A DNA stretch of 64,000 bases. Origin: Nonomuraea gerenzanensis. Its GTDB lineage: Bacteria; Actinomycetota; Actinomycetes; Streptosporangiales; Streptosporangiaceae. Position numbers and translations under genes: made by a program. Below the pieces are notes generated by a model. It was not told the origin of the DNA. It ran no database searches and saw only the letters and a list, made by a program, of their open reading frames with translations. The stretch lies in the NCBI RefSeq assembly GCF_020215645.1, contig NZ_CP084058.1, forward strand, positions 7,068,001 through 7,132,000, read 5' to 3'. The first letter of the stretch is position 1. Every line of letters begins with the position of its first letter. Shown piece by piece: positions 32,779-39,938 of this stretch.

Positions 32779-33300
32779 TCAGGCGGGGGTCTCGGCGGTC
32801 GCGGTCAGGACCGCGCGGCCGAGGAGGTGGCCGGCGATGGTGAAGCCGAGGTAGGCGGGGGTGGCCTCGGCCGGGACGCCGATGGTCTCCACGTCGAGGG
32901 CGTGCACCACGGTGAAGTAGCGGTGCGGGCCGTGGCCCGCCGGCGGGGCGGCGCCGATGAAGCGGGCCAGGCGGGCGTCGTTGGGCAGCTGGTAGGCGCC
33001 CGCGGGCAGGCCGGAGCCGGTGTCGTCGCCCGCGCCCGCCGGCAGCTCGGTGACCTCGGCCGGGATGTCGGCCACGGCCCAGTGCCAGAACCCGGAGCCG
33101 GTCGGCGCGTCCGGGTCGTACACCGTCACGGCGTAGCTCTTCGTGCCCTCCGGCGCGCCGCTCCAGGACAGCTGCGGGGAGACGTCCCGACCGGACAGCT
33201 GCTCGGCGGGCCAGGGATCGCCGTCGGCCAGCGTGGTGCTGGTGACGGTGAAGGAGGGCACCTCGGGGAGGCGGGCGAAGGGGTTGTTCGGGTTCGTCAC
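32779..33300 (-). CDS. YbhB/YbcL-type phosphatidylethanolamine-binding (PEBP/Raf-kinase-inhibitor-like) protein
   Basis: A 173-residue PEBP-fold protein: FTVTSTTLADGDPWP, SPQLSWSGAPEGTKSYAVTVYDPDAPTGSGFWHWAV (the conserved DPDAP and HW ligand-pocket motifs), then GAYQLPNDARLARFIGAAPPAGHGPHRYFTVVHALD. No signal peptide, so cytosolic. Bacterial members have no firmly known role. GTG start with GAGGAA upstream. It is divergent from the GntR gene; a perfect palindrome lies between. Confidence 0.85.
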   Translation of the reverse strand: MTNPNNPFARLPEVPSFTVTSTTLADGDPWPAEQLSGRDVSPQLSWSGAPEGTKSYAVTVYDPDAPTGSGFWHWAVADIPAEVTELPAGAGDDTGSGLPAGAYQLPNDARLARFIGAAPPAGHGPHRYFTVVHALDVETIGVPAEATPAYLGFTIAGHLLGRAVLTATAETPA

Positions 33301-33368
33301 GTCGTTCCTCTGCGATGTTGCGGCGGCGCCGCCAGTGGCGCCATCCGGACAGGATCGACGATAACACG

Positions 33369-33382
33369 AATAATCGATTATT
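33369..33382. promoter_or_regulatory. perfect 14-bp palindrome, candidate GntR operator
   Basis: AATAATCGATTATT is fully self-complementary and strikingly AT-rich in this genome. It lies 24 bases before the GntR start and 68 bases before the divergent PEBP start, as expected for a shared operator. Confidence 0.5.
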
Positions 33383-33406
33383 TGGCAAATGGTCTATGCT
33401 GAAGGC

Positions 33407-34078
33407 ATGACGCGGACGGCCGACCCATCGTCGAAGCAGATGCTCTCCGAACGGGTGCACGCCCGGCTCCAAGAGGCGATCATGAGAGGCGAGTACGCCC
33501 CTGGCGAGGCGCTCAAGCCGCAGGAGCTGGCCCAGCAGCACCAGGTCAGCCTGGCCGTCGTCCGCGAGTCCCTGGTGCGGCTGGTCGGTGACGGCCTCGC
33601 CGTGCGGCTGACGAACCGCGGCTTCGCGGTGCCCGACTTCTCCGACCGGCGCTGGGAGGAGATCGCCGAGGCCCGCCGTACGGTGGAGCCGGTCATGCTG
33701 CGCCTGGCGATCGAGCGCGGCGACCTCGACTGGGAGGCCCGCGTGCGCGCGGCCCACCACCGCCTGGCCCGCACCCCGGCCCACGTGCCGGAGGAAGGCG
33801 AGCATTACAGCAGCGCGTGGTCGGAGGCGCACCGCGTCTTCCACCGGACGCTGCTCGACGGGTGCGGCAATCCCGTGCTGCTGGAGACGTTCGACCGGTT
33901 GTGGACCGCCAGCGAGCTGGCCCGCCGCTGGTCCGCCCGCCGCATGCCCGGCCGCGACGGCGTCGCGGAGCATCGCCGCCTGGAGGAGGCGGCCCTGGCC
34001 CGCGACGCGGACACCGCCGCCGAGGTGCTGGTCAGGCATCTGACGCTGACCGTCGCCGGGCTGACCTCCTGCTCCTGA
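33407..34078 (+). CDS. GntR-family (FadR subgroup) transcriptional regulator
   Basis: A 223-residue regulator. Winged helix at 8-75 (ERVHARLQEAIMRGEYAPGE, LAQQHQVSLAVVRESLVRLV, GLAVRLTNRGFAVPDF), followed by an FCD-type all-helical ligand domain with the metal-binding histidine pattern (VHRAAHHRLA-like region, HRVFHRTLLDGCGN, RRHLTL end). The ATG at 33407 is preferred over one at 33389 because it has GAAGG just before it and starts at the usual domain distance. The stop codon lies inside a 25-bp tandem duplication. Confidence 0.85.
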   Translation: MTRTADPSSKQMLSERVHARLQEAIMRGEYAPGEALKPQELAQQHQVSLAVVRESLVRLVGDGLAVRLTNRGFAVPDFSDRRWEEIAEARRTVEPVMLRLAIERGDLDWEARVRAAHHRLARTPAHVPEEGEHYSSAWSEAHRVFHRTLLDGCGNPVLLETFDRLWTASELARRWSARRMPGRDGVAEHRRLEEAALARDADTAAEVLVRHLTLTVAGLTSCS

Positions 34079-34121
34079 AGGCCCGCACGGGGACGACTCC
34101 TGAAGGCCCGCACGGGGACGA
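34072..34121 (+). repeat. 25-bp perfect tandem duplication covering the GntR stop codon
   Basis: Two identical 25-base units (34072-34096 and 34097-34121) begin CTCCTGAAGGCCCG. The first contains the GntR TGA; the second is in the 3' untranslated region. Identity suggests recent slippage. Confidence 0.85.
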
Positions 34122-34246
34122 CCTCCGTCGGAGAGCCGCGGCCTTGCGGAGACCCACCGCCGGCGGCAACGATCACAGGGCCGTCCGGCACCGGTACCGT
34201 CTCCGCTCACCGCCGACCGTGGTGACGCCTTTCCCTGGGGGCCCGC

Positions 34247-35419
34247 ATGCGCTGGGAAGAGCTCGATCTCACCGACCCGGGCACGTTCCTGCTCGGCGCG
34301 CCGCACGAGCTCTTCGCCCGGCTGCGCCGCGAGGACCCGGTCTTCCTGCACCGCCGTCCGGACCGGCCGCACTTCTGGGTCGTCACGGGCTACGCGGACG
34401 TGGTGCGGATCTCCCGCGACTGGTCGTCGTTCTCCGCCGGACGCAACGGGGCGTTCCTCGACGAGCAGCCCGATGACGGCGCCCGGACGATGGCCAGCCT
34501 GGACCCGCCCGAGCACGGCGAGCTGCGCGCCCTGATCGACGGCGCGTTCACGGCCGAGGCCGTCGCGCGGCGTGCGGGCCGGGTGCGCGCGCTGTGCGGG
34601 CAGGTCCTGGACCGGGTCTCCGGACGCGGCGAGTGCGACTTCGTGCGGGACGTCGCGGCCGAGTTCGCGATCGCGGTGCTGGCCGACCTGGCCGGGTTCC
34701 CCGACGAGGAGGACCGGCACAGGGTGCTGCGGCTGACCGGCGTCCTCGACGACCCCGAGGAGCCGCCCGGCAGCGCGGCGCGGGCCACGATGGGGATCTT
34801 CGAGCTGGCGCACGAGCTGGCCGACTGGCGGCGCCGGGCGCCGGCGGACGACCTGATCAGCGTCCTGGCCGGCGGGCCGCTGTCGCGCCGCGCGTACGAG
34901 CTGCTGTTCCTGCTGCTCGCCACGGCCGGGCAGCTGAGCACGCGGCACCTGCTCTCCGGCGCCATGCTGGCCCTGGCCGTCCATCCCGAGCAGTGGCGGC
35001 TGCTCGTGGCGGATCCCGGCGTGCTCGGCACCGGAGTGGAGGAGATGATGCGGTGGGTGACACCGGCCATGCGGTTCCAGCGCACGGCCACCCGCGACAC
35101 GACGATCGGCGGGCGGCGCGTGACGGCGGGCGAGCGGGTCGTGCTCTACCTGATCTCGGCGAACCGGGACGAGAGCGTCTTCGACCGGCCGGAGCGCTTC
35201 GACCTCACCCGCACGCCCAACCCGCATGTCGCCTTCGGCGGCGGCGGGCCGCACGTGTGCCTGGGCGAGCACCTGGCGCGGCTGTCGGCCCGGGTCCTGT
35301 TCGAGGAGCTGGCCCGCCGGATGCCGGACCTCGAGCTCGCGGGTGCGCCGGAGTACCTGTGCTCGACCTTCGCCAACGGCATCCGGTCGATGCCGGTGCG
35401 GTTCACGCCCGGCGGCTGA
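34247..35419 (+). CDS. cytochrome P450 with a non-canonical I-helix
   Basis: A 390-residue bacterial P450 with MASLDPPEHGELRALI (C-helix), VEEMMRW (ExxR) and the heme loop FGGGGPHVCLGEHLAR with its Cys. The I-helix reads LLLATAGQLSTRHLLSGAM. In close relatives this segment is AGNETTRHL.SG.M, so the acidic residue of the acid-alcohol pair is Leu and the next Thr is Ser. Proton delivery to bound oxygen should therefore differ: peroxide-driven or substrate-assisted chemistry, or a non-oxidising role, are possible. The ATG follows GGGGGCCCGC, a weak ribosome site. Upstream 34122-34246 shows nothing else recognisable. Confidence 0.85.
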   Translation: MRWEELDLTDPGTFLLGAPHELFARLRREDPVFLHRRPDRPHFWVVTGYADVVRISRDWSSFSAGRNGAFLDEQPDDGARTMASLDPPEHGELRALIDGAFTAEAVARRAGRVRALCGQVLDRVSGRGECDFVRDVAAEFAIAVLADLAGFPDEEDRHRVLRLTGVLDDPEEPPGSAARATMGIFELAHELADWRRRAPADDLISVLAGGPLSRRAYELLFLLLATAGQLSTRHLLSGAMLALAVHPEQWRLLVADPGVLGTGVEEMMRWVTPAMRFQRTATRDTTIGGRRVTAGERVVLYLISANRDESVFDRPERFDLTRTPNPHVAFGGGGPHVCLGEHLARLSARVLFEELARRMPDLELAGAPEYLCSTFANGIRSMPVRFTPGG

Positions 35420-35512
35420 CCACCTTCGAGCCACTGCGGCAGGCTCGTCCCCGCGCCGGGCGGGACGCCGCCGCTCCTGCTGGTCAGCCGGCGGTGACGC
35501 CGCTCCCGGTGC

Positions 35513-35902
35513 TCAGCCCGCGGTCGCGACCTTCCACAGGTAGCCGTCGGGGTCGCTGAAGCAGCCGGAGTAGCCGCCCCACTCGGCGGCCTCCGCCTCC
35601 TTGAGAACCGTGGCGCCCGCCGCCACCGCGGTGCGCATGGTCTCGTCCACCTCCTGCCTGGTGGCGGTGATGAAGTGGAAGGAGACGCCGCGGAAGCCCG
35701 AGCCCTCGGCCGGGACGCCGGCGTCCTGGGCCACCGCCTCCCAGTCGTAGAGCGCCAGCTTCGAGGACCCCTCGCCCAGGCTGCACCTGACGAAGCCCGG
35801 GTGGTCCTGCTCGATCTCGGCGCCCATGCCCTCGACGTAGAACTTCCTGGCGCGGTTCACGTCCTGGACCCCGAGCATGATCACGCTCGCCTGCAGTGAC
35901 AT
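35513..35902 (-). CDS. VOC-family (glyoxalase/bleomycin-resistance fold) protein
   Basis: A 129-residue vicinal-oxygen-chelate protein: SVIMLGVQDVNRARKFYVEGMG, FVRCSLGEGSSKLALYDW, GVSFHFITATRQEVDETMRT, GYSGCFSDPDGYLWKVA, the usual two beta-alpha-beta-beta-beta modules. The catalytic metal ligands cannot all be placed, so function is open. ATG 35902 follows GGAG by 6 bases; a GTG four codons upstream would include it in the coding part. Confidence 0.8.
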   Translation of the reverse strand: MSLQASVIMLGVQDVNRARKFYVEGMGAEIEQDHPGFVRCSLGEGSSKLALYDWEAVAQDAGVPAEGSGFRGVSFHFITATRQEVDETMRTAVAAGATVLKEAEAAEWGGYSGCFSDPDGYLWKVATAG

Positions 35903-35945
35903 GGTGGTCTCCACTCGCCCGATGCGGTTCCTGACCTTGCGGGGA

Positions 35946-36323
35946 TCACGCTAGGGGGCGGGCGCCCGGGTCCGCTTCTTGAATCCTGACCGGTCGCGCC
36001 GCGGTGAAGACGCGCAGCGCGTCCAGGCCCGACACGCCGTAGACCTCCTCCACCGCGTCGGCCAGCAGGTGGCAGGTCATGAACCGGTCGAGCGGGGTGA
36101 GCCCGAGCCGGGTCAGGTGCAGGTAGGTGTAGTTGAGCAGCACCCGGTAGCGGCGGAAGGCCGGGGCGGCGAAGATCGCCTCGTGGTAGGCGGGGTTGTC
36201 GAAGACCAGGCGTTGCAGCTCGGTGGGCTCGCGGTGGGCCGGCGGGGGCGGGTCGCCGGGGCGGGTGCCGAACGCCTCGCCCGGCTCGACCGTGGGCTGG
36301 ACGAGCCGGCCGTCGTCCATCAT
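35946..36323 (-). CDS. unknown protein coupled to the RRE-like gene (possible SpaB_C-like fragment)
   Basis: A 125-residue protein whose ATG overlaps the stop of the preceding gene by 4 bases (ATGA). After a flexible Pro-rich N-terminus it has a helical segment TELQRLVFDNPAYHEAIFAA then VLLNYTYLHLTRLGLTPLD and CHLLADAVEEVYG. The last part recalls the C-terminal helices of the lantibiotic/thiopeptide dehydratase C-domain (SpaB_C), but the similarity is weak and the protein is far shorter than that family (about 250-300). With its partner it looks like a reduced RiPP-maturation pair. The frame is open upstream but only as arginine-rich shadow. Confidence 0.5.
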   Translation of the reverse strand: MMDDGRLVQPTVEPGEAFGTRPGDPPPPAHREPTELQRLVFDNPAYHEAIFAAPAFRRYRVLLNYTYLHLTRLGLTPLDRFMTCHLLADAVEEVYGVSGLDALRVFTAARPVRIQEADPGARPLA

Positions 36324-36682
36324 GGCCGCCACTCGAAGCGGGACTCCGGCGAGTCCAGCGCGTAGCCGATGAAGGCGATCTCCTCCGCGTACGCACGCAG
36401 CTCCACCTCGCTCAGCCCGTGCGCCCGCGCCTGCCGCGCGTCCACCACGAACCGCTGCTCGGCGAGCCGCCCCACCAGCCCCTCGACCATGGCCCGCCGG
36501 TCGCCAGGAAGGTCCGCGGTGAGCTCGGCCAGCGTGTGGCGGCCGGTCAGCACGGGTGCCAGCCGGGAGAGCCAGGCGTACGCCTGCCGCCCGCGTAGCG
36601 TGCACGCACCGTAGTCGCTGTGGACGTAGGCGCCGTCAGGGCATTCGACGAACCGTACGTCGTCCCGTAGCTGCGGTCTCAT
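36320..36682 (-). CDS. RRE-like domain protein, N-terminal part of a TOMM leader-peptide-binding protein
   Basis: A 120-residue protein matching the N-terminal, peptide-recognising part of actinomycete TOMM (azole RiPP) leader-binding proteins: RPQLRDDVRFVECPDGAYV, YAWLSRLAPVLTGRHTLAEL, RRAMVEGLVGRLAEQRFV, YAEEIAFIGYALD, ending just where the family normally continues into its ThiF-like domain. That domain is absent. It may be a truncation relic or a stand-alone RRE. An in-frame ATG at 36712 exists, but an exact CebR-type operator covers the codons between, so ATG 36682 is chosen. No YcaO, dehydrogenase or precursor gene was found in the window. Confidence 0.55.
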   Translation of the reverse strand: MRPQLRDDVRFVECPDGAYVHSDYGACTLRGRQAYAWLSRLAPVLTGRHTLAELTADLPGDRRAMVEGLVGRLAEQRFVVDARQARAHGLSEVELRAYAEEIAFIGYALDSPESRFEWRP

Positions 36683-36697
36683 GGCCGGATCGGCTTT

Positions 36698-36711
36698 TGG
36701 GAGCGCTCCCA
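36698..36711. promoter_or_regulatory. exact CebR/CelR-type operator (LacI family)
   Basis: TGGGAGCGCTCCCA is a perfect 14-bp palindrome identical to the cello-oligosaccharide operator bound by CebR in Streptomyces and CelR in Thermobifida. It lies 15 bases before the chosen start of the RRE-like gene, next to an AT-rich promoter-like stretch (36713-36830). No sugar gene or LacI regulator is in the window. Confidence 0.75.
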
Positions 36712-36841
36712 TGAGCGGGATGTTACGAATGGAAAGCGTTTAAGTAAACCCCATATCACCCCTTTTAAGTGCATCTAATGACAGTTATGATCGCGAAATT
36801 CCCCTATTGAATTACGGAATGTCACCTACCAGATAAGGGGG

Positions 36842-38410
36842 TCAGGTGATCTCGATGTTGGCCATCATGCCCATGTCCTCGTGCTCGGCGTTGTGGCAGT
36901 GGAAGAGGTACCGGCCCCGGTAGCCGTCGAAGCGGGTGATGATCTCCACGGACTCCCCGGGACGCAACGAGACGGTGTCCTTCAGGCCCGCGTCGTGGGG
37001 CAGGGGCGGCCGGCCGCTGCGCGCGAGCACGCGGAAGCCGGCCAGGTGCAGGTGCACGGGATGGTGCACGTCGGCCACGAGCCGCCACACCTCGACGTCG
37101 CCGAGCGCGGTGGTGACGTCGGAGCGTGCCGGGTCGAACGGCAGGCCGCCGATCAGCCAGCCGTGACCGCCGTGCATCCGGCCCGTGCGGAAGGCGAAGT
37201 CGCGCACCCGTACGGCATCGGACCGGCGCCAGTCCGGCAGGTCGGCGGCCAGGGCGGCGGGGATCCGGCTGTCGTCGGCCGCCGCGCGCGCGACACGGAA
37301 GGCCATCACGTCGCGGGTGCGGCCGGTGCCGAGCCGGTTCAGCAGCCTGACGCGGCCACCGATGGGGACCCCCTTGAAGTCCACGACCAGGTCGTAGCGT
37401 TCGGCGGGGGCGATCGGCAGCAGGCGGTGGGTGACCGGCGCCGCGAGCAGGCCCTGGTCGGCGCCGATCTGGACGAGGTCGAGCCGGCGGCCGTCGTCGG
37501 TGACCGCTTCGAGCTCGTAGTGGCGGGCGTTGGAGGCGTTCAGCACGCGCAGCCGGTAGCGGGCCGCGTCCACCTCGTGCACGGGCCAGGGGGCGCCGTT
37601 GACCAGGATCACGTCCCCCATGACCCCGGCGAGGTAGGGGTCGCGGACGCCGGGCCGCGCGCGCAGGCCGGGGTCGAGCGCGGGGTAGTCGAGGGTGCCG
37701 TCGGCGGCGAAGGCGCGATCGGCGATCATGAGGGGCAGCTCGCGGGGCCCCGAGGGCAGGCCGAGCGCCTCCTCGGCGTCGTCGCGGACGATGTGCAGCC
37801 CGGCCAGGCCGCGCCAGATCGCCGGGGCGGTGAAGTCCATCCGATGGTCGTGGTACCACAGCAGCGCCGGGCGCTGGTCGAGCGGGAAGGTGTAGTCCCT
37901 GGTCAGCTCGGTCACCACCGCTCTCGGGTCGGGCATGCCGTGCCCCGCGTGGCCGCCTGCATGCGTCCAGTTCCGGGGCAGGACGAGGTCGGTGGGGTAG
38001 CCGTCGGAGGCGGCCGGGGTGCGACCGCCGTGCAGGTGCACCACGGTCGGCACGGGCAGCTCGTTGCGGTGCGTCACGGTGACCGGCCCGCCGCGTCGCG
38101 ACTCGATCGTCGGGCCGGGGAAGGTTCCTCCGTACGTCCACAGCGGTGTCCTGACGCCGGGCAGGATCTCCGCGCTCGCCTCGCGCTGGACGATCTCGTA
38201 CCGGCCCTGGGCGGTCGGCTGCAGGGTGGCGGGGATCGGCAGCGGCACCTGGTACGGGGGCGGCAGGGGCACGGCGCTGGTCAGCTCGGCGCCGGTGATC
38301 GACGGGCGCCTGGCCAGCGCGGCCGAGGTCGACAGGCCGGTGGCCGCGATCAGCCCGAGCGCCCCGCCGATGCCCAGGGCCCGCCTCCTGCTGACGCCGC
38401 GCTCACGCAT
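36842..38410 (-). CDS. Tat-exported multicopper oxidase
   Basis: A 522-residue three-cupredoxin-domain copper oxidase (laccase/CotA/SufI group). Twin-arginine signal SRRRALGIGGALGLIAATG. All copper sites are present: HLHGG and WYHDH (trinuclear centre), HPVHLHLAGF and HCHNAEHEDMGMM (trinuclear plus type 1, with axial Met). GGxFPGPTIE marks the first cupredoxin domain. A His/Gly-rich loop (THAGGHAGHGMPD) follows the first domain and could bind extra copper. ATG 38410 follows AAGGAGG and overlaps the upstream membrane-protein gene by 8 bases, so they form an operon, divergent from LysR. Confidence 0.88.
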   Translation of the reverse strand: MRERGVSRRRALGIGGALGLIAATGLSTSAALARRPSITGAELTSAVPLPPPYQVPLPIPATLQPTAQGRYEIVQREASAEILPGVRTPLWTYGGTFPGPTIESRRGGPVTVTHRNELPVPTVVHLHGGRTPAASDGYPTDLVLPRNWTHAGGHAGHGMPDPRAVVTELTRDYTFPLDQRPALLWYHDHRMDFTAPAIWRGLAGLHIVRDDAEEALGLPSGPRELPLMIADRAFAADGTLDYPALDPGLRARPGVRDPYLAGVMGDVILVNGAPWPVHEVDAARYRLRVLNASNARHYELEAVTDDGRRLDLVQIGADQGLLAAPVTHRLLPIAPAERYDLVVDFKGVPIGGRVRLLNRLGTGRTRDVMAFRVARAAADDSRIPAALAADLPDWRRSDAVRVRDFAFRTGRMHGGHGWLIGGLPFDPARSDVTTALGDVEVWRLVADVHHPVHLHLAGFRVLARSGRPPLPHDAGLKDTVSLRPGESVEIITRFDGYRGRYLFHCHNAEHEDMGMMANIEIT

Positions 38411-38879
38411 CACGGGCCTCCTTCTGCGCGAGCTGCCGACCCCGGACGTCCTCCTGTACGAGCGTCCGACCCCGGACGGCCCCCTGTGCGAGAGGCCGGC
38501 GCCAGACGGTGGCGAACAGCCCGGCGAGCGCCACCACGGTGATCACGCCCAGCGGCAGGTGCAGCCACAACGCGCCGTCCAGCCCCGCGAAGTACTGCAC
38601 GGTCTCGGCCGCCACCACCGCCGCCGTGGCCACGAACGGCCAGGCCAGGCGCAGCCGTACCCACACGACGATCGCCACGACCACCTGCACGTAGCCGAGC
38701 GAGCTGACCACGTCGGCGCCGATCGCGTGCCAGCGCAAGCTGTCGTAGTCGCCGGTCAGATACACCCCGGCGAACACCGGCTGCCCGGCGATCGCGGCGA
38801 CGTGCGCGCTGACCACGGCGCGCAAGGTCCATCCCGCCGGTGTCGTGCCCGATCGCGGGCGGTCGGCCACGGTGGCCAT
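38403..38879 (-). CDS. small integral membrane protein, operon partner of the multicopper oxidase
   Basis: A 158-residue protein with about four membrane helices (AVVSAHVAAIAGQPVFAGVYL, then VSSLGYVQVVVAIVVWV, WPFVATAAVVAAETV and LPLGVITVVALAGLFA). No family recognised with confidence. Translation starts at ATG 38879 after GAGGAG. The cytoplasmic tail (VRGRTLVQED, VRGRQLAQKE) is built from a 30-bp tandem repeat. Overlap with the oxidase gene suggests a joint role, for example in membrane electron or copper handling; this is inference. Confidence 0.7.
   Translation of the reverse strand: MATVADRPRSGTTPAGWTLRAVVSAHVAAIAGQPVFAGVYLTGDYDSLRWHAIGADVVSSLGYVQVVVAIVVWVRLRLAWPFVATAAVVAAETVQYFAGLDGALWLHLPLGVITVVALAGLFATVWRRPLAQGAVRGRTLVQEDVRGRQLAQKEARDA
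38431..38490 (-). repeat. 30-bp in-frame tandem repeat in the membrane-protein tail
   Basis: Units 38431-38460 and 38461-38490 share most of 30 bases (common core CCGACCCCGGACG), with a third partial copy from 38491. They encode the repeated charged tail blocks of the 158-residue membrane protein. Confidence 0.8.
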
Positions 38880-38916
38880 CAGCTCCTCCTCATTCGGTTC
38901 CTTGAGCAGCACCGAC

Positions 38917-38936
38917 GATATGCAGATCTGGCTATC
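38917..38936. promoter_or_regulatory. 20-bp near-perfect palindrome, candidate LysR operator
   Basis: GATATGCAGATCTGGCTATC pairs at 16 of 20 positions, with CAGATCTG at the exact centre and GATA/TATC at the ends. It sits in the 103-bp space between the LysR gene and the membrane-protein/oxidase operon, as a shared LysR site should. Confidence 0.55.
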
Positions 38937-38982
38937 CTGTCTAAGATCAATATCGCTATGGCGTTATGTGCGGGGAGGCATG

Positions 38983-39873
38983 ATGGACCTGAACATGCTC
39001 AGGCAGTTCGTGGTGGTGGCCCGGCTGGAGCACCTCAGCCGCGCCGCCGACGAGCTCCGGGTCGCCCAGCCGTCGCTGAGCCGTACCATCGGGCGGCTGG
39101 AGAGCGAGCTGGGCGCCCCGCTGTTCGACCGCTCAGGCCGGCTCCGGCTGAACGAGACGGGCAGGCTCTTCCGTGGGTACGCCGAGCGCTGCCTCGGCGA
39201 GCTGGACGCCGGGCGGCGGGCCGTCGCCGAGGCCGTCAGCGAGGGGGCGGGCAGCGTGCGGCTGGCCTCGGAGACGTTCCTCACGCTCACCGGTCCGCTG
39301 GCGGCCTTCAAACGCGAGCATCCCGACGTCGAGGTCGGGCTGCACTGGACCCCCGCCGAGGAGATGGCGCGCCGGCTGCGGGCCCAGGAGATCGACCTGT
39401 GCGTGGCCTCGCAGCCGATCCACGCGGACGGGCTGGAGTCGGCGCGGCTGTTCGACGAACCCGTGGGGGTGGGCACGCCGGTCGGCCATCCGCTGGCGGA
39501 GCGGGCCGCCGTGAGCATCGACGAGCTCGCCGGCCAGCCCTTCGTCACCGCCCGCCCGGGGCACTGGATCCGCCGGCTGCTCGATCGGCTCTTCGCCGCG
39601 CGTGGTCTCACCCCGAAGATCGTCTGCGAGAGCGACGAGCCGAGCGCCATCGCGGAGCTGATCAGCGCCGGGCTCGGCATCGGGCTCGTCCCGGCCTTCG
39701 CCCGCCGCGCCGCCGTACGCACCGCCGGGGTGTGGGTCGCCGTCGACAGCCCCGACTGCCGGCGGACGGTCACCCTGTACTGGGGGGCGGACAGCCACCT
39801 TTCGACGGCCGCCCGCCTGATGCGCGGCACGATCACCGGCTGGGACTGGGGCACCGGCGAGCCACACGCCTGA
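38983..39873 (+). CDS. LysR-family transcriptional regulator
   Basis: A 296-residue LysR regulator: HTH FVVVARLEHLSRAADELRVAQPSLSRTIGRLESELG (in two halves, residues 8-42), then the two-lobed effector domain (VEVGLHWTPAEEMARRLRAQ, IDLCVASQPIHADGL, SDEPSAIAELISAGLGIGLVP). GGGGAGG precedes tandem ATGATG; the second ATG has the better spacing. It is divergent from the multicopper oxidase operon and is the likely activator of that operon. Confidence 0.87.
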   Translation: MDLNMLRQFVVVARLEHLSRAADELRVAQPSLSRTIGRLESELGAPLFDRSGRLRLNETGRLFRGYAERCLGELDAGRRAVAEAVSEGAGSVRLASETFLTLTGPLAAFKREHPDVEVGLHWTPAEEMARRLRAQEIDLCVASQPIHADGLESARLFDEPVGVGTPVGHPLAERAAVSIDELAGQPFVTARPGHWIRRLLDRLFAARGLTPKIVCESDEPSAIAELISAGLGIGLVPAFARRAAVRTAGVWVAVDSPDCRRTVTLYWGADSHLSTAARLMRGTITGWDWGTGEPHA

Positions 39874-39938
39874 CCGGCCGACCGCGCCACGCCGGGACGC
39901 GGTGCGCACCCGCGCACGCCGACTTGTAGGGTTCCGGC

